Source of the DNA: Actinomycetota bacterium
GTDB taxonomy: Bacteria; Actinomycetota; Humimicrobiia; Humimicrobiales; Humimicrobiaceae
Assembly (NCBI GenBank): GCA_016783985.1
Contig: JADHVM010000001.1
Span: 1 to 43,243 of the forward strand
Direction of reading: 5' to 3'
Length of the DNA stretch: 43,243 bases
A program made the translations under genes and the position numbers. The notes under the pieces are model-generated. The model searched no databases. It worked only from the letters and a program-made list of their open reading frames with translations, and was not told where the DNA came from. Below are positions 27,012 to 35,640 of the stretch, piece after piece. Each line of letters begins with the position of its first letter. Within the stretch, counting starts at the first letter, position 1.

Positions 27012-28382
27012 ATGAAATATAAGAAGAATATTCCTAAAAATAAAAAAAGTTCTTATGTACAGAAGATTTTTAATATTGTAGTAGAAAGAAATAAAGGAGA
27101 GCCAGAATTCCACCAGTCTGTAAAAGAATTTTTAACCTCCATAGAACCTGTTATTGAAAGAAACCCCAAATATGAAAAAGCAGGGATTTTGGAAAGAATA
27201 GTAGAGCCTGAAAGACAAATTATTTTTAGAGTCCCCTGGGTTGATGATAAGGGTAAGTTAAGAGTAAACCGGGGTTTCAGGGTTGAATTCAATAGTGCTA
27301 TTGGTCCATACAAAGGAGGCTTAAGATTTCACGAATCAGTTAACCTGGGGATTATAAAATTTTTAGGGTTTGAACAGATTTTTAAAAATTCTCTCACTGG
27401 ACAATGTATTGGTGGTGGAAAAGGAGGAAGTGATTTTGATCCTAAAGGAAAATCTGACATGGAAGTTATGAGATTCTGTCAGAGTTTTATTACTGAATTA
27501 TTCAGATATATTGGTCCTTTAACAGATGTCCCTGCTGGAGATATTGGTACTGGAGCTAGGGAAATTGATTATATGTTTGGTCAATATAAAAGACTTAAAA
27601 ATTCTTTTGATGGAGTGTTTACTGGAAAAAGTATTGAATGTGGTGGAATTATATTAAGAAAAGAAGCTACAGGATATGGTTTAATATATTTTATGGATGA
27701 AATGCTTAAGAAGAATAATAAGTCATTAAAAGGAGCAAGAGTTATAATTTCAGGATCTGGTAATGTTGCAATATATGCTAATAAAAAAGTTAGTGAACTA
27801 GGTGGTAAAGTAGTTGCTATGAGTGATTCAAATGGTTATATTTATGACCCTGAAGGAATTGATTTAAATGTTATAAAAGAAATAAAAGAGTTTTGTAGAA
27901 AAAGGATATATAATTATAAAAAGAAACATCCTCATGCAGAGTATATTGATAATTCTTTAGATATATGGAAAATTAAATGTGATGTTGCGCTACCATGTGC
28001 AATCCAGAATGAGATTGATGAGAAAGCAGCTAAAAATTTAGTAAAAAATGGTTGCTATGCGGTTGGTGAAGGTGCAAATATGCCCTGTAGTTCAAAAGCA
28101 ATTAAAATATTTTTAGAAAATAAAATTTTATATGCTCCCGGGAAAGCATCAAACGCAGGTGGAGTAGCAGTATCAGCGCTAGAAATGTCACAAAATAGTT
28201 CAAGAACTCACTGGGATTATGGAAAAGTTGATAGAAAGCTAAAAAGTATAATGTCTTGTATTTTTAAAAAATCAATTATGAAAGCTAAAGAATATGGGGA
28301 CGAAGGAAACTTGGTTCTTGGAGCAAATATTGCAGGGTTTATTAAGGTTGCAGATGCTATGATAGCTCAAGGTATAGTATAA
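27012..28382 (+). CDS. gdhA: Glutamate dehydrogenase (hexameric, GdhA type)
   Basis: The 456-residue protein interconverts 2-oxoglutarate plus ammonium and glutamate. It has the GdhA-type N-terminus (EFHQSVKEFLTSIEPVIE), the substrate region GPYKGGLRFH and the catalytic-lysine motif GGGKGGSDFDPKG. The DVPAGDIGTGAREIDYMFGQY segment and the Rossmann GSGNVA follow, and SNAGGVAVSALEMSQNS lies near the end. Length and motifs match the ~450-residue, usually NADP-linked small-subunit class. A gaggagagg Shine-Dalgarno precedes the ATG. Expression is probably controlled by the structured leader at 26871-26957, fitting a nitrogen-status gene. Confidence 0.95.
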   Translation: MKYKKNIPKNKKSSYVQKIFNIVVERNKGEPEFHQSVKEFLTSIEPVIERNPKYEKAGILERIVEPERQIIFRVPWVDDKGKLRVNRGFRVEFNSAIGPYKGGLRFHESVNLGIIKFLGFEQIFKNSLTGQCIGGGKGGSDFDPKGKSDMEVMRFCQSFITELFRYIGPLTDVPAGDIGTGAREIDYMFGQYKRLKNSFDGVFTGKSIECGGIILRKEATGYGLIYFMDEMLKKNNKSLKGARVIISGSGNVAIYANKKVSELGGKVVAMSDSNGYIYDPEGIDLNVIKEIKEFCRKRIYNYKKKHPHAEYIDNSLDIWKIKCDVALPCAIQNEIDEKAAKNLVKNGCYAVGEGANMPCSSKAIKIFLENKILYAPGKASNAGGVAVSALEMSQNSSRTHWDYGKVDRKLKSIMSCIFKKSIMKAKEYGDEGNLVLGANIAGFIKVADAMIAQGIV

Positions 28383-28577
28383 GAGCAGGATTTTTAGTAC
28401 CAATGTAAAATTTTTTAAAATTAGATATAATACTAATTATTAAGTTAATAGTACTGAAAAATGGCCTAAAGCTTGTAGAAATTAAAAATATCTTTAGTTG
28501 AATTAGAACCAAATGAGTATTAATAATATTATTAATATATTATTTCATGGATAATTTTTTTATAACCACGATTTATT

Positions 28578-29618
28578 ATGGAATGGATTGACCTTAGGAG
28601 TGATACAGTAACAGAACCAACAGAAGAGATGCTTGATGCTATGAGGGGTGCAATTGTAGGTGATGATGTATACGAAGATGATCCTACCGTTAAATTATTA
28701 GAGAAAAAATCTGCAGATATTTTAGGAAAGGAATCTTCTTTATTTATCCCTACCGGAACTTTTGGGAATCAACTTGCTTTGCTAACTCATACAAACAGGG
28801 GAGATGAAGTTATAATTCCTGGTAGTAATCATATTGTTCTTTATGAAGTTGGAGCAGCATCTGTGATTTCGGGGGTGCAACTTCGAGCACTTAAAGATAA
28901 TCTTGGTCAAATAAATTTAAATGAACTTGAATCACTGCATAGGGGAAAAGATATACATTTCCCTAAAACTGGTCTTATATGTATGGAAAATGCTCATACA
29001 TCTGGAACAGTTGTTCCAATAGAAAATATGGTTAAAGTTTATAATTATGCAAGATCTAAAAATATACCAGTTCATCTAGACGGAGCAAGGATATTTAATG
29101 CTTCTATAGCTTTAAATTTAAAACCAGACATGATCGCTAAATATTCAGACTCAGTTATGTTTTGTTTTTCTAAAGGATTATGTTCACCTATAGGTTCTAT
29201 ATTAGCTGGAGACAATGCATTTATAAGAAAAGCAAGAAGAAATAGAAAGTTAATGGGAGGAGGAATGCGGCAAACTGGATATATAGCAGCTGCTTGTTTA
29301 ATATCATTAGATAAGATGGCAAACCGTTTAAATGAGGACCATAAGAATGCTAAATACCTTGCGAAACAATTAGAAAAAATGAAAATATTTAGAATAATAA
29401 GGAATAGATTAGATATTAATATGATATTTTTTAAATTAGAAATAAGAGATTTTAATGAAAAAAAATTCATAAACTACTTAAAAAAATATAAAATTAAAAT
29501 AAATCCAAGTTATTACGGTGAATTTAGATTTGTAACTCATTATTGGATAACAAAAGAAAAAATAGAATTTTTAATAAGTATTATTAAAAAATACATTAAG
29601 GAATCAAGAACAGTGTAA
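28578..29618 (+). CDS. ltaE: Low-specificity L-threonine aldolase
   Basis: The 346-residue fold-type I PLP enzyme starts with IDLRSDTVTEPTEEMLDAM, the family hallmark, and continues with GDDVYEDDPTV, the FIPTGTFGNQLAL loop, and HLDGARIFNA. The PLP lysine is K199 (CFSKGLCSPIGS). It cleaves threonine/allo-threonine to glycine and acetaldehyde, giving a glycine source or a threonine catabolic step. It stands about 195 bases after gdhA; that gap holds nothing I can recognise. The YhfC-type gene follows after 19 bases. Confidence 0.93.
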   Translation: MEWIDLRSDTVTEPTEEMLDAMRGAIVGDDVYEDDPTVKLLEKKSADILGKESSLFIPTGTFGNQLALLTHTNRGDEVIIPGSNHIVLYEVGAASVISGVQLRALKDNLGQINLNELESLHRGKDIHFPKTGLICMENAHTSGTVVPIENMVKVYNYARSKNIPVHLDGARIFNASIALNLKPDMIAKYSDSVMFCFSKGLCSPIGSILAGDNAFIRKARRNRKLMGGGMRQTGYIAAACLISLDKMANRLNEDHKNAKYLAKQLEKMKIFRIIRNRLDINMIFFKLEIRDFNEKKFINYLKKYKIKINPSYYGEFRFVTHYWITKEKIEFLISIIKKYIKESRTV

Positions 29619-29637
29619 ATATATCAAGGAGTTTTAA

Positions 29638-30387
29638 GTGAATAATGTCATATTAAGAGATTTTTCATATATAGTTTCTATAATAATAGAAATTGGACTG
29701 CCTTTAATACTTGCGTTCATAATATGGAAAAAATTTAAAGTATCATGGGCAATATTTTTTTTAGGAATGGTTTTATTCTTAGCTTCACTTATTAGAATTC
29801 CCTTAAATAATTATGTTACTGGTTTATTCAGATTTAATTTCCATGGAGAAAAATTTATTATAATGTCAGCATTATTTGTTTCATTAACAGCTAGTCTATT
29901 TGAAGAAGGGGTTAGAATATTAGCAATTGGTGTAATAATAAAACCAAGAAATTTATATAAAAGTATTATGTATGGAATTGGTCATGGCGGTGGTGGGGAA
30001 TCAATGATATTTGTTGGGATTACATCCTTAATCAACTATATTTTATTTAGATTTTTTCCAAATATCCTACCTGAGTATACTATTTCCCAGTTCCAGGATA
30101 TTAATTGGTATTTACCTTTAGTAGGCTCAATGGAAAGAATTTTTGCTATTACCATACAGGTATCTCTATCAGTTATAATAGTGTATGCTTTTTTAAAGAG
30201 GAAATATTATTTTATAGCTATAGCAATTATTTATCATTTTATAATTGATTTTATTGCAGTATATGCAGTATATAAATTTGGAATAATGATAACAGAAATC
30301 ATTATTTTTATATTTGCTGGGATTAGTATTGCAATTATTTTCTTACTTAGACCTAAGAAAATAGATAAAATCTTAATTAATTATTAA
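29638..30387 (+). CDS. YhfC-family putative intramembrane metalloprotease
   Basis: The 249-residue protein is almost entirely hydrophobic, with about seven membrane helices. It carries the pattern of the YhfC/CAAX-protease-like group: a double-glutamate FEEGVR, a histidine motif GHGGGGE, and a final YHFIIDF. These would supply metal ligands inside the membrane. The substrate is unknown. The start is GTG at 29638 with Shine-Dalgarno aaggag eight bases upstream. It directly follows the threonine aldolase gene and converges with a minus-strand RNA whose terminator lies 27 bases downstream. Confidence 0.8.
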   Translation: MNNVILRDFSYIVSIIIEIGLPLILAFIIWKKFKVSWAIFFLGMVLFLASLIRIPLNNYVTGLFRFNFHGEKFIIMSALFVSLTASLFEEGVRILAIGVIIKPRNLYKSIMYGIGHGGGGESMIFVGITSLINYILFRFFPNILPEYTISQFQDINWYLPLVGSMERIFAITIQVSLSVIIVYAFLKRKYYFIAIAIIYHFIIDFIAVYAVYKFGIMITEIIIFIFAGISIAIIFLLRPKKIDKILINY

Positions 30388-30413
30388 TACTGGTTAATAT
30401 TCTAATTGAAGTA

Positions 30414-30587
30414 TAAAAAAATACCCCAAGTTATCTTTTACCATAGTTTCCACCTTAGGCTACTTAACATCTTGGGGTCTTATCTTAAACCTTTTCTCAG
30501 GGACTTTTTAACATATTAACTTTATCTTTATATTCTTTCGTTTATAAATTTAGGCTATTATTAAAAGTTGCCTCCTGATTTAAGACT
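30414..30587 (-). ncRNA. Candidate structured small RNA of about 170 nt, unknown family
   Basis: A consensus promoter (30593-30621) and an intrinsic terminator (30416-30478) bound this minus-strand unit, which has no reading frame beyond a few codons. Near the 5' end, 30574-30585 pairs with 30497-30501 plus 30483-30489 (12 pairs with a 7-nt bulge on one side), enclosing about 70 A/U-rich nt; the terminator hairpin follows at once. The overall plan and size recall 6S RNA, but no diagnostic sequence was recognised. An AGGAGG motif near the 5' end (minus strand, about 30570-30575) has no reading frame after it. SRP RNA, tmRNA, RNase P RNA and T-box leaders are not supported. Confidence 0.65.
30416..30478 (-). 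terminator. Terminator of the minus-strand small RNA
   Basis: ACCCCAAG (30423-30430, as read on the + strand) pairs perfectly with CTTGGGGT (30471-30478). On the minus strand the stem is followed by ATTTTTTT, a good release tract. The long apical part (about 40 nt) is unusual for a simple terminator and may be functional. It could also weakly end the YhfC-gene transcript on the + strand, where the following tract is poor. Confidence 0.75.
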
Positions 30588-30592
30588 TTATT

Positions 30593-30621
30593 AATATAGC
30601 AAAGTTAATTATTTATGTCAA
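30593..30621 (-). promoter_or_regulatory. Promoter of the minus-strand small RNA
   Basis: Read on the minus strand, a perfect TTGACA (30616-30621) and TATATT (30593-30598) are separated by exactly 17 bp. Transcription should start near 30586. It is one of the best sigma-70-type promoters in the window, yet no protein gene lies downstream on that strand. Confidence 0.82.
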
Positions 30622-30668
30622 TAGAAATTAATAGAAATTTCCTAATTATTAGAGTTTATTAGAGTTTA
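30620..30668 (-). repeat. Two pairs of 10-bp direct repeats upstream of the small-RNA promoter
   Basis: AATAGAAATT occurs twice in tandem (30620-30629, 30630-30639) and TTAGAGTTTA twice in tandem (30649-30658, 30659-30668). The pairs begin 29 bp apart, close to three helical turns. They run from the -35 box of the minus-strand promoter outward, where an activator would bind. The rest of the interval, 30669-30880, is A+T-rich with nothing recognisable except the tyrA leader. Confidence 0.6.
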
Positions 30669-30880
30669 ATAGATTATAATAAAAATTTTTATTATTTAAG
30701 ATAAGGAAGAGTATAAAATATAATTAAATATATATTTTTTTTTAGAGTAAAAAAGATATAATTTAAAAAAACTATAATAAAAAGAAACTAAGTGTAGTAA
30801 AATATTAAAAATAATTTTTAAAGAAAAAATAGTGAAAAAAAACTAATCTCATAATTTGGATTATAAAAGGAAAACTATTT

Positions 30881-32014
30881 ATGAATAGAAAAAGAAATAA
30901 AATAAAGAATATATCTATAATAGGACTAGGGTTAATAGGTGGGTCGCTTGCTCTTTCTCTGAAAAATGTAAATAAAGATTTTAAAGTAACAGGATTTGAT
31001 AAGATTTCTGATGCAATGAATATAGCAAAGTATAGAAATATTATTGATAAAATTGCAGTCGATTATATAGATGCAGTTAAGAATGCAGATTTAATTATTA
31101 TTGCTACTCCAATAAGTAAAATAGTTAATGTAATAAACTCTATTAAGGATCACCTAAAAGACGAAGCTATAGTTACAGATGTTGGGAGTGCCAAGGAAAA
31201 TATAGTTGAAGAAATTAACAAAATTTTACCAGGTAATGTCATTTTTATTGGTGGACATCCAATGGCTGGGTCTGAAAATGAGGGAATATTAAATGCAAAT
31301 CCTGATCTTTTCAGAAATGCTTTCTACATATTAACACCAACTGATAAGACTAAAACTGAATCTTTAATGGAGCTACATTCAATTTTAAATAAAATGGGTT
31401 CAATAGTAATAACGGTTACACCCAAAGAACATGATATGATTGTTTCACTTATAAGCCATCTTCCACACATTTTGTCTACAAATTTAGTAAAATTAATAAA
31501 TGATAAACAAATTGAGCAAAAAAATCTATTCAAGCTATGTGCTGGAGGATTTCGAGATATGACAAGAATTGCTGCGTCAAATCCAAAAATGTGGCTGGAT
31601 ATAAGTTTGGAAAATAAGAAGGAAATTATTAAAGCACTGGATGAATATATTAGTTACTTATATAAATTTAGAGAAAATTTAAAAGAAAATAAAAGTGATT
31701 ATATAAAAAATCATTATATTGAAGCAAAAAAAGCTAGAGTTAATTTACCCAAGTACATAGAGAAAGACATTTCAAAATTATATGAATTAATGATATCAAT
31801 TCCAGATAGAAAAGGAGTATTGAGTGAAATAACCCTTGCTATTAGTTCGTGTGGAATTAATATAGAAGATATATCAATTTTTCATTCAACAGAAGTTAGC
31901 GGCGGAGGCATACTTAAAATTTTAGTACAGGGTGAAAATGCTGGAGAAATTGCAAGAAGTGCAATTAAAAGTGCTGGCTATGAGTTAAGAGTAAAAAAAG
32001 TTATAAGTGATTAA
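30881..32014 (+). CDS. tyrA: Prephenate dehydrogenase with C-terminal ACT domain
   Basis: The 377-residue protein oxidatively decarboxylates prephenate on the way to tyrosine. It has the NAD-binding IGLGLIGGSLALSLK motif at the N-terminus, TDVGSAK, the GGHPMAGSE active-site segment and SHLPHILS. A regulatory ACT domain occupies about residues 300-377 (ISIPDRKGVLSEITLAISSCGINIEDI), so tyrosine feedback is likely. A weak aaaagga precedes the ATG. It is two bases before aroA and opens the tyrA-aroA-cmk-plsC run. Confidence 0.94.
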   Translation: MNRKRNKIKNISIIGLGLIGGSLALSLKNVNKDFKVTGFDKISDAMNIAKYRNIIDKIAVDYIDAVKNADLIIIATPISKIVNVINSIKDHLKDEAIVTDVGSAKENIVEEINKILPGNVIFIGGHPMAGSENEGILNANPDLFRNAFYILTPTDKTKTESLMELHSILNKMGSIVITVTPKEHDMIVSLISHLPHILSTNLVKLINDKQIEQKNLFKLCAGGFRDMTRIAASNPKMWLDISLENKKEIIKALDEYISYLYKFRENLKENKSDYIKNHYIEAKKARVNLPKYIEKDISKLYELMISIPDRKGVLSEITLAISSCGINIEDISIFHSTEVSGGGILKILVQGENAGEIARSAIKSAGYELRVKKVISD

Positions 32015-32016
32015 AA

Positions 32017-33303
32017 ATGGAAGTTCAGGGTAAAAGCAGCATCCAGGGTGAAATAAAAGTTCCAGGAGATAAATCAATATCCCATAGAAGTGCAATCATA
32101 TCTTCTACTATCAGAGGCACTGTTGTAATAGAAAATTTTTTATTTTCTGAAGATTGTATAAGGACTATTGAGATACTTAAAAAACTTGGTATTAAAATTG
32201 AAAAATTAAATAGTAATTTAGTCGTCAAAGGTGAAGGAATAGAAAACTTTAAAGAACCTGTAGAGGTTCTGGATGTCGGTAATTCAGGAACTACTATAAG
32301 AATAATTAGTGGAGTTTTAAGTGCAACCAAGTTTATGACAGTATTAAGTGGCGATAGTTCTGTTAATAGCAGACCAATGGATAGAATAATAAAACCTCTT
32401 AATGAAATGGGGGCAAATATATATGGCAGGGATAATAATACTAAGGCACCGTTAGTAATATTTGGCAGTAGTGGATTAAAAGGTAAAGAATTTTTAATTA
32501 ATATATCCAGTGCGCAGGTGAAATCAAGCATTATTTTAGCTGCTCTTCATGCCAAAGGTGAAACAGAAATAATACAACCAAATGTATCAAGGGATCATAC
32601 AGAGAGAATGCTTGAGTACTTTGGGGCAAATATTTCATATAATGGAAAGTACACAAAAATAATACCTGGAAATAAATTAAGAGCAAAAAATGTATATATA
32701 CCCGGTGATATTTCTTCAGCAGCATATTTTATCGTAGCAGCTTTAATATTAAAAGGTTCACATTTAATAATAAAAGATGTAGGTATAAATCCAACCAGGT
32801 GTTATTTTTTAGAAATATTAAAAAAAATGGGCGGAAGAATTACTATAAAGAATATACGTAAGTCTGGAAATGAGCCTTTTGCCGATATTGAAGTTAGCTA
32901 TAGTAATCTTAATTCAATTATTATCGAAAAAGAAAAAATCCCAGTTATTATTGATGAAATTCCAATAATATGTGCTGCAGCTGCAAAGTCAGATGGAAAA
33001 ACTATTATAAATGGAGCTGGAGAATTAAGATATAAGGAAAGCGATAGGATTTCTTCAATTGTCAGCCAGTTCAAAAAACTAGGTATTAAGGTAAAAGAGA
33101 AGGAAGATAATTTAATAATTGAAGGTGATAAAAATTTAAGAGTTGGCGAGGGATCTGTAGATAGTTTTGGAGATCATAGAATTGCAATGTCACTAGCAAT
33201 ATTGTCCTTACTATCAAAAGGTAAAGTAAAAATATTAAGATCAGATTGCATTAATACATCATTTCCAGATTTTAAGTATATTTTAAAAAAATTGCTAATA
33301 TAA
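32017..33303 (+). CDS. aroA: 3-phosphoshikimate 1-carboxyvinyltransferase (EPSP synthase)
   Basis: The 428-residue protein has the EPSP synthase motifs GDKSISHRS at the N-terminus, DVGNSGTTIRIISG, SAQVKSSIILAAL, GDISSAAYFIVAALI, ELRYKESDRI and FGDHRIAMSLA. It joins shikimate-3-phosphate and phosphoenolpyruvate. It is packed two bases from both tyrA and cmk, as often seen in Bacillota and related groups, so shared transcription with tyrA is clear. Confidence 0.96.
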   Translation: MEVQGKSSIQGEIKVPGDKSISHRSAIISSTIRGTVVIENFLFSEDCIRTIEILKKLGIKIEKLNSNLVVKGEGIENFKEPVEVLDVGNSGTTIRIISGVLSATKFMTVLSGDSSVNSRPMDRIIKPLNEMGANIYGRDNNTKAPLVIFGSSGLKGKEFLINISSAQVKSSIILAALHAKGETEIIQPNVSRDHTERMLEYFGANISYNGKYTKIIPGNKLRAKNVYIPGDISSAAYFIVAALILKGSHLIIKDVGINPTRCYFLEILKKMGGRITIKNIRKSGNEPFADIEVSYSNLNSIIIEKEKIPVIIDEIPIICAAAAKSDGKTIINGAGELRYKESDRISSIVSQFKKLGIKVKEKEDNLIIEGDKNLRVGEGSVDSFGDHRIAMSLAILSLLSKGKVKILRSDCINTSFPDFKYILKKLLI

Positions 33304-33305
33304 AA

Positions 33306-33992
33306 ATGAATAATATAATTACAATAGATGGTCCTGCAGGAAGTGGTAAAAGCACCATAGCAAAGATATTATCAAAAGAACTGGGTTTAAAATATATAGA
33401 TACAGGTGCAATGTATAGAGCACTAACCTTGCTGGCGTTAGGAAATAATTTAGATTTCCAGGATGAAGCATCAATACTTAAAATAGCAAAAAAAACTAAA
33501 ATAGAGCTAGATTATAGAGTAACAGATGAAAAAGGATTTACTAAAATTAAGTTAAATGGAATAGATGTTACAGATGAAATAAGAAGTAAAGAAGTAGGTG
33601 CTGCTGTTTCTATAGTATCAAAGCTTTCCGGTGTAAGAAGATATCTTGTAAAAATGCAAAGAAGTATAGCTAAAGGGAATAAAGTTATTCTTGAAGGAAG
33701 GGATACCGGAAGTATTGTTTGCCCTAATGCAATTTTAAAAGTTTTTTTAACAGCTAATCTTGGAGAAAGAGTAAAAAGAAGAAAATTACAGCTTGAAGAA
33801 AAAAAACAAGAAATAAAAGTAAAACTAATACGAGATGAGATGATAAGTAGAGATAAAATTGATAGTAATAGAAAGGATAGCCCACTAATTATTCCAGAAA
33901 ATGGGGTTGTTATAGATACTACTAATATGAGCATAAATGAAGTAGTTGAAATGATAAGAAAAATTTATTGGGAAAGATTAAATGAATCTTAA
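33306..33992 (+). CDS. cmk: Cytidylate kinase
   Basis: The 228-residue P-loop kinase begins ITIDGPAGSGKSTIAK and has the CMP-kinase segments YIDTGAMYRALTLLAL, the IVLEGRD-like VILEGRDTGSIVCPNA, and RDKIDSNRKDSPL. It phosphorylates CMP and dCMP. It starts two bases after aroA and overlaps plsC by 11 bases. The aroA-cmk-plsC-ispH order is a conserved Bacillota-type arrangement. Confidence 0.95.
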   Translation: MNNIITIDGPAGSGKSTIAKILSKELGLKYIDTGAMYRALTLLALGNNLDFQDEASILKIAKKTKIELDYRVTDEKGFTKIKLNGIDVTDEIRSKEVGAAVSIVSKLSGVRRYLVKMQRSIAKGNKVILEGRDTGSIVCPNAILKVFLTANLGERVKRRKLQLEEKKQEIKVKLIRDEMISRDKIDSNRKDSPLIIPENGVVIDTTNMSINEVVEMIRKIYWERLNES

Positions 33993-34638
33993 ATTACAGC
34001 ATAGCAAGTGTTATTATATATTCTATTTATTTCTTCAGTTTACAGTTTCTATTATTTTTAAAATTCTTTTCAGGGTAGAAATAGTCAAGAATAGTAGTAA
34101 TAAAATACCAAGAAAGGGCAGATTAATACTGTGTTCAAATCATATGAGCTATATTGATCCAGTAATACTGTGTATATTTTTTCCAAGATATGTTTATTAT
34201 ATTGCAAAGAAAGAGTTATTTGAAAATAAATTCTTATCATTTATTGTAACATTTCTTAATGCTTTCCCAGTTAATAGATCTACTGTAGATAAAAGTACTA
34301 TTAGAACTTCAGTAGATATTTTAGAAGCTGAACAGACATTGGGTATATTTCCAGAGGGAACAAGATCTGTTGATGGCATAATAAGAGAAGGTCAGAAAGG
34401 TGCTGGTTTAATTTCAATTTTGGGGAAAAGTCCAATTCTACCATTGGCAATAACTGGAACAAATAATATAATTCAGAAACCACATAAAAGAATATTTTTC
34501 CCAAAAGTTAAAATATATTATGGGGATTTAATTCATATTGAAGATATTGTAAAAAAATATAGTAAAAAGGAAGCAATAAATATTATTTTAGAAAAAGTAA
34601 TGACATCAATAAAGGAATTATATAACGAAATAAAATAA
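33982..34638 (+). CDS. plsC: 1-acylglycerol-3-phosphate acyltransferase
   Basis: The 218-residue membrane-associated enzyme makes phosphatidic acid from lysophosphatidic acid. The acyltransferase motif HMSYID (H54, D59 of NHMSYIDP) and the glycerol-phosphate motif FPEGTRS are present, with one or two hydrophobic segments near the N-terminus (about residues 11-31). It overlaps cmk by 11 bases. GpsA, which supplies glycerol-3-phosphate, is encoded at 38170; no plsX or plsY lies in the window. Confidence 0.9.
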   Translation: MNLKLQHSKCYYIFYLFLQFTVSIIFKILFRVEIVKNSSNKIPRKGRLILCSNHMSYIDPVILCIFFPRYVYYIAKKELFENKFLSFIVTFLNAFPVNRSTVDKSTIRTSVDILEAEQTLGIFPEGTRSVDGIIREGQKGAGLISILGKSPILPLAITGTNNIIQKPHKRIFFPKVKIYYGDLIHIEDIVKKYSKKEAINIILEKVMTSIKELYNEIK

Positions 34639-34744
34639 AACCCATAATATTATAGTAGTCTACAAAATAATATGATATGCAAAACTATATGGTGATTATT
34701 TTAATATTTTATACTGGTATTTATAATATATAGAAATTAGAAAA

Positions 34745-35596
34745 ATGAATGTAGAAATTGCAAAATATTCAGGTTACTGTTTTGGAGTTAAAAGAGCTTT
34801 AGATATAACCGAGCAGCTTCTTAAAAAATATAAAAACAATAATATAAAAATCTACTCTCTTGGGCAAATTATTCATAACAAGGGAGTAGTTGATAAATTA
34901 TTAAAAAAAGGGTTAATTATTGCAGCCAATGAAGCTGAAATAACTCCAGGGAGTATATTTATTGTTAGGTCCCATGGAATGGGACCAGAAATTTTAAAAA
35001 GATTAAAAGCAAAAAATATTAAAATAATAAATGCAACCTGTCCTTTTGTAAAAAAGGCACAATCCAAGGCAAAAATGTTATCCAGTAAGGGATATTATCT
35101 GGTAATAATCGGGAGTAAAAACCACCCTGAAGTAATAGGAATAAGGGAGCATGTAAAAAATAAAAAATCAGTTGTTGTAATAGAAGATGAAAAAGATATT
35201 GATGTTTTAAGAAAAAATAACAGAATTGGGATAGTAGTCCAAACAACTTCAACAATAGAAAAATTTCAATTAATTGTAAGTAAAATACTTGAAAAAGGTA
35301 AAGAAATATTAATTGAAAATACTATCTGTAATACTACGAAAAAGAGGCAAAACTCTACTAAAGAACTTGCAAAAAAGGTTGATGTAGTGATAATTGTTGG
35401 CGGGAAAAACAGTGCTAATACTGCTCATCTTGTAGAAATATCTAAAAAATATAATCCCAGAACATACTATATTGAAAATTATAAAGAATTAAATTTGGAT
35501 TGGGTAAAAGGTGGGAAAAATGTCGGTATAAGTGGCGGTGCGTCAACTCCACTAGAAGATATTTTTAACGTAAAAAGGATAATAGAAAAAATTTAA
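34745..35596 (+). CDS. ispH: 4-hydroxy-3-methylbut-2-enyl diphosphate reductase
   Basis: The 283-residue Fe-S enzyme is the last step of the MEP pathway, giving IPP and DMAPP. The three cluster cysteines are C12 (YCFGVKRALD), C99 (NATCPFVKKAQ) and C195 (NTICNTTKKRQNST); the GSKNHPEVIGI and SGGASTP segments are also typical. It completes the pair with ispG at 9950. There is no clear Shine-Dalgarno; about 105 A+T-rich bases separate it from plsC. Confidence 0.95.
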   Translation: MNVEIAKYSGYCFGVKRALDITEQLLKKYKNNNIKIYSLGQIIHNKGVVDKLLKKGLIIAANEAEITPGSIFIVRSHGMGPEILKRLKAKNIKIINATCPFVKKAQSKAKMLSSKGYYLVIIGSKNHPEVIGIREHVKNKKSVVVIEDEKDIDVLRKNNRIGIVVQTTSTIEKFQLIVSKILEKGKEILIENTICNTTKKRQNSTKELAKKVDVVIIVGGKNSANTAHLVEISKKYNPRTYYIENYKELNLDWVKGGKNVGISGGASTPLEDIFNVKRIIEKI

Positions 35597-35640
35597 TTAA
35601 TATAAGATTTATAATCAATAACTTAAAAATATGTAATATT

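Noticed and set aside
30423..30590. T-box leader on the minus strand, suggested by AAGGTGGAAAC
   Set aside because: The conserved AGGGTGGNACCGCG antiterminator sequence is not matched, no stem I motifs were seen, and no gene follows on that strand.
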